This document shows, one piece after another, positions 22,196-32,365 of a stretch of 64,000 nucleotides of DNA (positions are counted from its first letter, which is position 1; each line of letters begins with the position of its first letter). Origin of the DNA: Fallopia convolvulus (taxonomy: Eukaryota; Streptophyta; Magnoliopsida; Caryophyllales; Polygonaceae); the NCBI GenBank assembly GCA_964016875.1, contig OZ024721.1:43483088-43547087 (forward strand), given 5' to 3'. A program made the position numbers and the translations under genes. A model generated the notes under the pieces. It made no database searches. It saw only the letters and a list, made by a program, of their open reading frames with translations, and had not been told where the DNA came from.

Positions 22196-24871
22196 GTTTA
22201 TTAATGATAATTCTTCAACCATACACATATGTTTCATAAACGACTTCATGGATTTCTATTTGTCAACCCAAGCAAGCCCTAAGTCTTTCGAAGGACTTCT
22301 ATACATCATGATATTTTTCTAAGTTTTTTAAATTCAAAATAAATATCATTTTACATATTTTGACAAACTAGTTTTAATATTATCCTCAATAATTAAGCGG
22401 ATTACGTATTTATATTATCACCAGTAAGTAGTAACCACTACTATCTTAATTAGCTAGGGGTTAACTCATCCATGGGACGGGATCGGGTTTTTGAACCTTT
22501 ATAACTTATTTATAGTATTTACAACTTGAATTTTTTATTGCTTTAATTTTAACTAAATAGTTGAATAAGTTTATGAACAAATATTTAGGCAATATTGTTT
22601 GTATAATATGAAAATAACATTTATGATATAGAAGTTGGATGTAATTAGAATTTGAATAAATTAAATTTTATTAATAGAAATTTAATCTATTAATTGATTG
22701 TTAAAATTATTTTAATATAAATGGAATAATGAAAATTTTATAAGTATTATTAGTTCATGTCTATATTTGTTAAGTTTACTAAGTTAATTACTAAGTTAAA
22801 CAATTAATAATATAATTGATTTTATGTTATTGTTAAATTTACTAAGTTAATTATATTAATATTTATGATAATTCTTTATGTTAAAAATATAAAAAGACCA
22901 TTTAAACTACAATAAATTGAATTATTAATGAGATTTTGATCTATTAACACTTTAACATTGATTGTTCAAAGTTTTGGAATGTGATGAATAGTTATTTATT
23001 TAGAAATGTTGAATAGTTTTAGGAATGAACAACTTTAGTATAATCAATTATTTTTAATAACCTATATATTTGTATTTGAATCAAATATAATTCAAGATTT
23101 TGTGTTCAATTAACATAAATTTATATGATGTGAAAGTATTTGAGAAAAAAATCTTAAATATATAAAAATATCTATAGTATATAAAAAATAATAATTACAT
23201 GTGACAAATCATTGAATATACTTGTGATTTTATTTAATTAGTTTCTCCATAGTTATATTTTGTCATTTGTTATACGAAAAAGTATAACTTTTTAATCTTC
23301 TTATATTAGTCTCTTCATCTTCATTTTTGTGATATTTATTTGAACTTTTTATTTTTAATCTTTTAGATAATACCGAACCAACACTATTTATATAACTTTT
23401 ATTCATACACTACATACATGAGAATCAATCACACACACACACACACAGATATACGAAGTGATAGCAAGTAAAAATCAAATTGGAACGTAAGAACCAAAAT
23501 GTCATTAAATATAATTGGAATGCAAATACATGAGTGTTGGTTTAGTAAAGATCAATATATAATGGCTCTTTTGGAAAGAAAATGATCATTTTCTCTCCAA
23601 TTCAATTTGATCTTGTAAAGCTTGATATAATTATGATGATGAGAGGGTAATCCGCCTAAACTTGAAGGACATTTGAATAGTTAATATTTATATATATATA
23701 TATATATCAATTATAAACATACAAAAAAGTTCTTTTTGATGATATATTGGAAGAATGGAGATGACATTTGTCTGCAATGTCAATTAGTAAGAAGTCAAGC
23801 TTACCAAATATAAGATGAGACCATGGTCTTTGTTTCTCTACATATAAAAATGACATAATGTATTTGAATATGCTCTTTACTTTTTTTTTTATAAAATTAA
23901 TAACTTATCTGCATTTATATATGGATAAAAAGTCATATTGTGCATCATGATCAAATAATTTTATCTGGTTTAGTAACAAAATAAAGTATAATTTAAACTA
24001 ATTAAAATTGATACACATAAATCTAGTTTCTCCAAAATTAAAAAAAAGAAGTCAAATGAGTTTCGAATCGGTTTGATACATTTTTATGTACCTTTGATTT
24101 CCCTAAAAGTGAATATTTATTTCAAAATCATGCAATAACTATTAACGAACATGTAAAAAATATGAATTTGACAATTTGATCAAAAGAGTATATTAACGGC
24201 TTCAAGGCTACTACATACTACCTAGCTCAAGATCTAGGCCGTCCAGGGATGAATCGAATGAGAAAGAGAACCATATTAGAAAGTTAGGGAGAAGAAAAAA
24301 CGAAAAAGGAGGAGGAGGCGGCCCTTACCGACAGACACATACGCAGATAGCCGGTAGGAGTCGCGAACGACATCAACGCCGACGAGTGAAAGCACGAAGA
24401 TTGGCGGCACGATCTTGAACACTCAAGGACACCCGAACAAACACCACTCATATTGTTGATGAGCAATGGCAGATCCGAGGCAAACAAGCCCGATCTTGAA
24501 ACGGTAGAAATTTGTGCCCGAAAGCCAAATTTAACTAGGAGAGAAAAGAAGAGAGGAATAAGGGAAAAGACAGAGGACTGACCACTAGGAGGCGAGATTT
24601 ACAAATTGATTATTCGAAATAATCCCGTTCACTGACCAAGATTCCTCTCTCCAAAGCAACCGTATACTGCCACTTTGTCCTTGAGCCTCGAAACGAAAAC
24701 TATTTGGCCGATCCTCTAACATATACGATCAGCATCCCCAAACTTCATAAGTTTCAAATAAAGCAACCAAATTAGTTTGAAAATGCTTCCCCATATAATA
24801 AATTCGCATTCGCCACCCGATATTACATATAATACAATTCTTCATAAAAATGATTCCAAGAAAAGGAAAAG
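22196..24871. other. Very AT-rich intergenic DNA with microsatellites
   Basis: No gene is supported. Simple repeats: (CA)n at about 23430-23447 and (TA)n at about 23689-23707. 24240-24720 is less AT-rich but carries no recognised motif on either strand. Confidence 0.5.
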
Positions 24872-25062
24872 TCAGGGCAAATCCATGTCCATATCCGCTC
24901 CCTCAAGACAAGAACCATCAACTGAAGTAACCCCATCATCCAGAGCACTACAACTTTGTTCTCTTACAACCTCTTTCAAAACCTGGTCTATTGGATTTTC
25001 TCTAAGGCTGATTTCGTTCCCAGTGATCCAACAATCTTTTGTTTCCCGATTGATCCAACAAT
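24872..25062 (-). other. Unidentified open frame ending DMDLP-stop
   Basis: Read from 25062 the minus strand is open for about 62 codons, with CWITGNEISLRENPIDQVLK and VVREQ, ending GADMDMDLP and TGA (24872-24874). Composition looks protein-like rather than random, but I recognise no family. The open frame has no clear start; its upstream side is cut off by the C2 pol fragment. It may be the last exon of a truncated gene or part of an old element. Confidence 0.3.
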
Positions 25063-25105
25063 GTAATAATTATTGAATCTTAGCCAATAAACCCCACATT
25101 ATTCT

Positions 25106-28100
25106 AGGCAACATCGTGGCCTTTCACTAGAATGTTGTCACCTTCGACTCAAAGGAATGCTTGGTCATCAATAGGGATGGAAATGGTGCGGGTTCGGGGC
25201 GGGGAATACCCTTCCCGTACCATCCCCATTTAGATATATGCTCCCCATACCCGCCCCATTACCCATCGGGGAATAAAATTTATCCCCATCCCTATCCCCG
25301 TCGGGTCTCCATCCCTGTCGGGGATTCCCCATTCCCGCTTGATTTCCCTATTTATAATCCCCATTAGGGATTCCCCATCTCCACTCGATTTCCCCATTTA
25401 TAATCCCCGTTGGGGATTCCTCATCCCCGTTTGGTTTTCCCTATTTATAATCTCTATCGGGGACTCCCCATTCCTGTTTGATTTTCACCTTGTATAATCC
25501 CCACGAGTTACTCATTTTTATTTAATTTATTTTCCATTACTTTCATGTATAATTTCCTCAAAAATTCTATTGATACACCATTTACAAAATTCACCAATTA
25601 AACTTACATAATTAACAAGCCTTTAACAAGAGCTTTAAAAAACAAACAAGACAATAATTTTGTAAATTCAATGATCATATCATTCATACGTATCAAGTAC
25701 ATAATATAAGGATATACCCACAACGGGATTCCCCACGGGTTCCCCAATGGGTCCCCCAGCATAGATTTCCCATGGGGTTCCCCAATGGGTCCTCTGGCGG
25801 GGATTCCCCAATGGGTCCTCCGACGGGGATTCCCCAATGGGTTCCCCGACGGGGATTCCCAATGGGTCCCCCGACGGGGATTTCCCAATGGGGTCGGGGT
25901 CGGGTCGGGTGGTGGGGCGGGAACACCTATCCTCGTCCCCGTGCCCATACCCTAGCGGGTAATTACTTTCCCCCATACTTGCCCCCATCCCCACTAAAAA
26001 TCCCCATCCCCATACCCGTAACGGGGAATCCCCACGGGCAATGGGGAATCCCCACCCCATTGTCATCCCTACTCATCAACAAGAAAACCAACAAAATCAT
26101 TCTAAAAGGGAGGAGGTCCAACAATGTCTATGTGGTGGACATAGACTTTGAACCACCGAGAAAGTTGTGCCTTGCAAGTTCCCTTGCTGACACGGAAATC
26201 TGGCACAAGAGACTAGGTCACGCAGGCATAAATCAAATTCGGAAGCTATATCTACAGGAACTGGTCATTGGCCTTCCATGAATCGACATTGAGGGAGCTT
26301 AGCTTTGTGAAGCATGTACCCGGGGCAAGCAAACTCGGAGTTCCTTCAAACCAAAGAAGGTGGTAAGCACAACAAGGCCCTTGGAACTGATTCACATGGA
26401 TGTTTGTGGTCTCATGCAAACATCTAGCTATGATGGTAAAAGGTACATGTATGTGTTAATTGATGATTTTCAAGATTTACATGAGTTCTTTTCTTGAAAT
26501 CCAAATCAGATGCATTCAAGGAATTTGAGCCCTTCATCAAAATAATGGAAGTCAACATGGGACTGAAGCTCAAGTCTATAACATCTGATCATGGAACTGA
26601 GTTCAAAAACTCAGAGTTCCTTAGGTTCTGTGAAGACAATGGTGTTTCTCACAACTTCTCGACTCCACGCACACCCCAACAAAATGGCGTTGTCGAGAGA
26701 AAGAACAGAACCCTGGAAGACATGGCTCGCACCATGATGCTCGAGAGTGGAGTTCCCGAAAGCTTCTGGGTCGAGGCGATCTCCACAACAGCATATATTC
26801 TAAACCGAGCCATGATCCAGCCCATAATCAAGAAGACCTCATACGAGTTGATCAAGGGAAGAAAGCCCAACATCTCTCATCCCAGAACCTTTGGTTGCAA
26901 ATGCTTCGTCCACAACAATGAGAAAGACAACCTTGGGAAGTTTGATCCAAGGAGCGACGAAGGGATCTTCCTGGGATACTTTTCTCAAAGCAAGGCGTAC
27001 AGGGCCTACAACAAAAGGACCAAAAAGATCGAGGAAAGCATTCATGTCATCTTCAACGAACAATCTATGAAGATGGGAATAGAGACCCAACGAAAGGGAA
27101 CTATGTTCAAACTAGATAGACAAGAAGAAGAAGACGATGATGATGATGATGATGATGAGCCAAGGAAGCGAGATGAAGACTACCCAAGTGGGAACACTGT
27201 CCCACAACCTAATAACAACGAAGGAGCTCAACATCAAACTGATCAAGACTCTTTCGAAGTTCCCTCCATGATAGAAGAACCTTAAGATGTCTCTCAATCC
27301 AACACTCTTGTTCCCCAAGAAGAAACCATACCAGAATCTAGTTTCCAAAGGGAAAAACGAGGGAACAATGAAGAAAATCTTGAAGAAACTCTTAGCGAAG
27401 AAGTTGAGAACAACTCTTCCCATGAAGAGGAGAATCAAGTTCAAGATGAGGAAGACGCAAGGGAACAACTTGATGTGATAAACATTCAAACAAGGAACTA
27501 CCATCAAAGGAAGGATCATACCATCGACAACATCATTACTCCCTATGACAAAGGTGTGCAAACCCGTTCCTCTCTCCACAACTTCTGTGCATTCAACGCC
27601 TTTGTCTCTATGGTGGAACCTAAGCGCATCAAGAAAGCTCTAAAAGATCCAGATTGGATTCAAGCCATGCAAGAGGAACTTCACTAGTTCGAAAGGAACA
27701 AAGTGTGGAAGCTGGTCCCTTGGCCCAAGAATAAGAACATCATAGGAACTCGATAGGTCTTCAGAAACAAGCTCGATGACACTAGGGCTGTGGCTAGGAA
27801 CAAGGCCCACCTAGTGGCTCAAGGGTATAAGCAAGAGGAAGGAATCGACTATGATGAAACCTTTGCACCAGTTGCAAGGATTGAAGTCATTCGACTCCTT
27901 ATTGCCTACGCCGTCCACAAAGGCTTCAAGTTGTATCAAATGGACGTCAAGACAGCGTTCCTAAATGGGCACCTCAAAGAAGAAGCCTATGTGGCACAAC
28001 CACCCGGTTTTGAAGATGAAAACTTCCCAAACCATGTCTACTTCTTGGAAAGGGCCCTATACAGTCTCAAACAAGCTCCCAGGGCGTGGTATGACAGGTT

Positions 28101-29142
28101 TGCTCAATTTCTCTTATCCCATGGTTACCTTCGTGGTTCCATAGACAAAACTCTCTTCCTTAAGAAAGAATCAAAGGATATTTTAATAGTCCAAGTTTAT
28201 GTTGATGACATTATATTTGGTGCTACTAATGAGCTTCTTGTTGAAAAGTTTAAGAATTTGATGAGTAGCGAATTTGAGATGAGCCTCATAGAGGAACTAA
28301 CGTTCTTCTTGGGACTTCAAATCTCTAAAACCAAGGAGGGAACAAGGATCCATCAATAAAAATACATTAGAGAGATGCTGGTGAAATATGGAATGGAACA
28401 CTCTAGGCCCATAGACACTCCCATTTCACCAAACTCAAGGCTCAATGCAGTTGAAATAGGTATGAGTGTGGACCAAAGGAACTTTTGAGGTATGATTGGG
28501 TCCCTTCTCTACTTAACTGCCAGTAAACCTGATATCATGTTTTCAGTGTGCCTATGTGCGCGCTTTCAAGCTAACCCAAAGGAATCACACCTGAAAGAGC
28601 TGAAGAGAATTTTCAGGTACCTCAAAGGGAACGACAACTTGTACCTTTGGTATCCAAGGAACAGTTCCCTTGAGCTTGTGGCATACTCAGATACAGATTT
28701 CATTGGGCACTTGGTTGAACGAAAAAGCACTTCTGGAATGGCCCAGTTCCTAGGGTCATGTCTAGTATCATGGGGATCAAAGAAGCAAAACTCGGTGGTA
28801 CTCTCCACAGCAGAAGTGAAATACATGGCATCCGCCTCCTGTTGTTCCCAGGTTCTATGGCTTAAGTACCAACTTCAGGATTACGGTATGTCTTTTGGCC
28901 CAGTTTCCATAAGATGTGATAATGCCAGTGATATTAACATTTCTAAGAATCTTGTTCATCATTCACGTACCAAGCATATAGACATTAGACATCATTTCTT
29001 GCGTGACAATGTTGAACATGAGAACATCTCTATGGAACACTGTAGAACTGAAGAGCAAATTGCGGACATTCTCACTAAAGCTTTAGACAGACGTCCCTAC
29101 CAGCGTCTCCAGATGCTTCTAGGGATGATAACTCTAAACTGA
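25106..29142 (+). pseudogene. C2 pol: pre-integrase, integrase, RT and RNase H (decayed)
   Basis: A copia pol in the order integrase, RT, RNase H. Pre-integrase: IWHKRLGHAGINQIRKL near 26200 and a CEAC zinc cysteine pair near 26310. Integrase core: HMDVCG near 26395, TSDHGTEF near 26585 and GVVERKNR near 26690 supply the D, D and E. RT: YQMDVKTAFLNG near 27945 and catalytic YVDDIIFG near 28200. RNase H: AYSDTDF near 28685, LSTAEVKYMA near 28805 and HIDIRHHFLRD near 28976, ending at TAA 29140-29142. In-frame stops lie at 26279, about 26300, 27283, 27685, 27754, 28357 and 28486, with a 2-base shift near 26470. Most stops can be explained by C-to-T or G-to-A change. The gene is dead. Confidence 0.9.
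25172..26071. mobile_element. G/C-rich hAT-like element with two internal tandem arrays
   Basis: Ends are TAGGGATGGAAATGG and, reversed, TAGGGATGACAATGG. The 8 bases outside are GTCATCAA (25164-25171) and CTCATCAA (26072-26079), a hAT-size duplication with one mismatch. The pol frame resumes exactly after it. Inside are four copies of a 46-47-base unit (25322-25507) rich in CCCCATT and TATAATCCCC, and about six copies of a 26-27-base unit containing GGATTCCCCAATGGGTCC (about 25730-25890). No transposase. Confidence 0.75.
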
Positions 29143-29508
29143 ACAAGTCCCTATTTGTTATTCCCTTAATGCCTGGTTAGTTTACGTTGAAATGCATGAT
29201 AGGGAAACACTAGGAATAATCGCTTTCATTTTTCCCTAATTACTAATCTAAAGCAATAATTGTACAAGTTGGAACTTCATTTCTTTTGGCCCAAAATGAT
29301 CAACCAGAGTTCCCTTAACCCTCATTACAAGCAACTATGATGGTTGATCATAAAACCAACCCTTAGCCGTGAATCAGACAAACGCTTCTCATGAGCCCTC
29401 ATATTTGTCCCTTTATCGAGTCGCAAATTGTCTGGTTCCCTTTTGAGTTCCCTAGCCTCACAAAAGATTTTGAGTATGAGTTCCCTTGACCACTCTACTC
29501 AAACCTAG
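29143..29508 (+). other. C2 pol-to-ORF3 spacer, left part
   Basis: Non-coding, similar to 1173-1530 of C1. It stops at the G1 insertion; CCTAG at 29504-29508 is the left target duplication. The rest of the spacer continues at 53711. Confidence 0.8.
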
Positions 29509-29982
29509 TGTTAGGCCCAAGATTCCATCGGCCCATTTGGTAAACCAAGCCTGCAAAGAGACAGAGAAGTCACCGGTTGGTTTGATTGCCGAAGGATCCG
29601 GGAATGAAGAGAAGTCACTAGCCACTCAGTTGAAGGAAGAAAGCTTCCGTCATGAAGCAGAGAGGCGCGTTCAGAAGATAACGGTTGGGGCGCTTTTCAC
29701 CTCCAACCTATGCGGGAAGTGGGTAGTAGTTAAGAGATATGCCCTAGATATCCGGGAATCGTGGGAGGTAGGAAGTAACCGTTGGAACGAGGGGGTTTAT
29801 AGGTAGAATCTTGTGATTTTGTACATGGACAGACTTGTAACCAAAATGGTTAATGAAAAGAGATGTTTTCAGCCCTCGACATTCAAAGAATTCGTACTTT
29901 CACATAGTTCTTGTTTCCCTTTTAATTCGATCGTGCCCCGATCTAGCACAGGGATTTGTCAATCAAAATTTTGTCCAAAACA
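29509..29982 (+). repeat. G1 5' LTR (474 bp)
   Basis: Starts TGTTAGGCCCAAG, ends CCAAAACA, and is followed by a primer-site-like sequence. It pairs with 53232-53705 at equal length. Confidence 0.95.
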
Positions 29983-29985
29983 ATT

Positions 29986-29998
29986 TGGCGCCCACCGA
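29986..29998 (+). promoter_or_regulatory. G1 primer-binding site
   Basis: TGGCGCCCACCGA begins four bases after the 5' LTR. It has the TGGCGCC start common to plant gypsy primer sites complementary to a tRNA 3' end; the exact tRNA is not assigned. Confidence 0.7.
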
Positions 29999-30060
29999 TG
30001 GGCCCTATGATCGAAAAAAGATTCATCTCTTCACGTTGAAGGAAGTTCAGGAAAACTACC

Positions 30061-31785
30061 ATGAGCAACCGTAACGAAGATGGCCAAGAGCTAAACGCCG
30101 GAGATGATGGAGGCGCACGCCAGGACACGTCGGCGACCCTCCGCCTCGAATTATCCGAATTCGCTCAAAGGCTCCAAGCTTTGGAGAAGGAACTGACTGA
30201 TCAACGTGCTTGAAACGAAAAGCACAAAGTGAGTATCGAGCAGTTAACCGCCGTTAATGGCGGTTTACGCTCCCAACTCCGGTCCGTATCCTCTGTCGCC
30301 CCGCACGCCCGAGTAACGGATCGGACCCGAAACAGTGGGGGTGAAGGCTCCTCGGGAAACCACCCTAGACGGCACGAGGGAAACCCTGGCTTGGAGTTTG
30401 TTACTCCACCAGCAACGGTCCTTGGGGTGCCATCCTTTACCCCTGCTCGGAGCAACCCTATTAGCGAAGGGGGAAGGGCACCCATATGCCTTCGATCGGC
30501 GCGAGAGGTTAGCCCCCGACGCTTTAAAGACGAGGCCATGGATTATGACGAGGATTGGGACCGTCGCCGTCCCCGGGACCTTGAAAGTATCGTCCGAAAC
30601 CAATTCAAGATGTTTATTGAACAATTGGCGAAGATACCCGGGGTTCCACGGCCCATAGAGAAGGAAGCAGTTGACGGTTACGACGAGTTTCCTTTCGCCC
30701 CCCACATTGCCCAAGTTGAGATACCGAAGAAGTTTTCGGTACCCAGTATGATCCCATATGACGGCACGAGGGATCCTAATTAACACGTGGCCATATTCAA
30801 GCAAAAGATGATGACCAGTGCAGTTCCGTACCACTCCCGTGAAGCACTAATGTGCAAGGGATTCGGAGCAGCTCTTGCGGGGCCGGCCTTGAAGTGGTTC
30901 GTCAACCTTCCAAGAGGGAGCATCCGTTCTTTCGTTGAGTTGATGGACTCGTTCCGAGTGCAATTTGCTAGTAGCCGGAGATTCAAAAAGCAATCTAGCG
31001 ACCTGTACCGGGCTTTCCAAAAACCGGAAGAATCCACCCGAGAGTACCTGGACAGATTTAACCGAGAGAAGATCTCCATCCCGCACTGTGACGTGCTGAC
31101 GGCGATGGAAGCCTTCCGTCAGGGGGTAAATCAAGATGGAGATCTCTACAAAGAGCTCACTAGGCATCCTTGCCACAGCTTCGAGGATGTGCAAACCAAA
31201 GCCCTAGCTCAAATCAGGCTCGAGGAGGATTTGAAGATGAGGAAGCCCGCAAGTGTCTGGGAAAGGGTGGACAATAAGGCATCACCAGATCACCGTCGGG
31301 AACGCCGTGACCAACCATACAGGCTCCCTCATCCCGACGCAGTGAAGGTCAACGTCGCTGAGACCAAGCCAGGCAAGCCACTACCGCCGAAGAATGACGA
31401 GTTCAACCTGGGTATATCCCCCGAGGACCTCGTGAAGAACATAGCCCAGACGATACGAGGCATCAGGTGGCCGAAGAGGAATGAAAAACCTTATCCAAAC
31501 AAAGATATGAGCAGGTGGTGTGACTTCCATGACGATTATGGACATGTAACCAAGGAGTGCATGGCGTTAAGAAGAGAGATTGCCTACCTTGTATCTCGGG
31601 GAAGGATTACAAAAGTCGCGCCAAATGCGCAAGTCCCCCCAGACGTCGTGGAGGCCTCGCGCGCGGGAAGGCCAACGTCGCCAGTACCTGCTAAGGTCGT
31701 GAACGTGATCATCGGAGGGTCAAGCGTATGCGGCCTTACTTACTTAGCAGCCAAGAGGAACGCACGAGAAGGCCATCGCAAGTGA
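30061..31785 (+). pseudogene. G1 gag
   Basis: ATG at 30061 (MSNRNEDGQELNAGDDGG). A coiled region near 30145-30205 (LELSEFAQRLQALEKEL) precedes a basic, Pro-rich linker. The retrotransposon gag domain runs about 30850-31210, with GPALKWFVNLPRGSIRSF and REYLDRFNRE. A zinc-knuckle-like CDFHDDYGHVTKEC lies at about 31520-31560, typical of Tat gags. Stops at 30211 (TGA) and 30781 (TAA) interrupt the frame, which ends at 31785 in a frame different from the protease. The protein would coat the element RNA; this copy cannot make it whole. Confidence 0.88.
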
Positions 31786-32267
31786 AGAATGATGTCTTCA
31801 ATCTCGCAATACACTTTGACGAGGATGACATCAACGGTCTTGACGGACCCCACCATGACGGTCTCGTGATTTCTCTGTCGATCGGAAACGTCTTAATGAA
31901 GCGATTCCTCATTGATACCGGGAGCTCAACCTACCTCATGACGCTGGAGGCTTTGAGAGAAATGGGTTTGAGCGAGAAGGACGTGGAGAAGAATCCCACA
32001 ACACTCGTAGGCTTCAGCGGAGAAGTGAAGCACACCGTGGGAGACATCATCCTTCCCAAGTATGCAAAGGGCGTGAACGTCCAGGTTAGATATTCTGTTA
32101 TGGATTGCCCTTCATGTTATAATGTAATAATGGGAAGGCCATGGATCCACGACATGAGAGCCGTCCCGTCTACTTACCACCAGATGGTGAAATTCCCAAC
32201 ACCATGGGGGTTCAAGAGATCCAAGGTGATCAAAGAACGTCCCGAGAGTGTTACAAGTCAGCGCTGA
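31786..32267 (+). pseudogene. G1 aspartic protease region
   Basis: The catalytic LIDTGSSTYLM is at about 31909 and a YNVIMGRPWIH motif, typical of retroviral-type proteases, near 32117. It lies in another frame than gag and overlaps its end from 31728. It ends with TGA at 32265-32267, before the RT frame. In intact relatives gag, protease and RT are read together, so the frame changes are lesions. Confidence 0.85.
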
Positions 32268-32365
32268 AACCAGACGCCAGTCAAAAATTCACCTAGCAAT
32301 TAAAGGAGGCCACTAACTCTACCTCTCTAAAAGGAAAAGAAAAGAAAGATGAACAGGAAGAAGAA

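Noticed and set aside
25604..26066. Pro/Gly-rich frames as repetitive proteins
   Set aside because: They are translations of the tandem arrays of the hAT-like element and occur on both strands.
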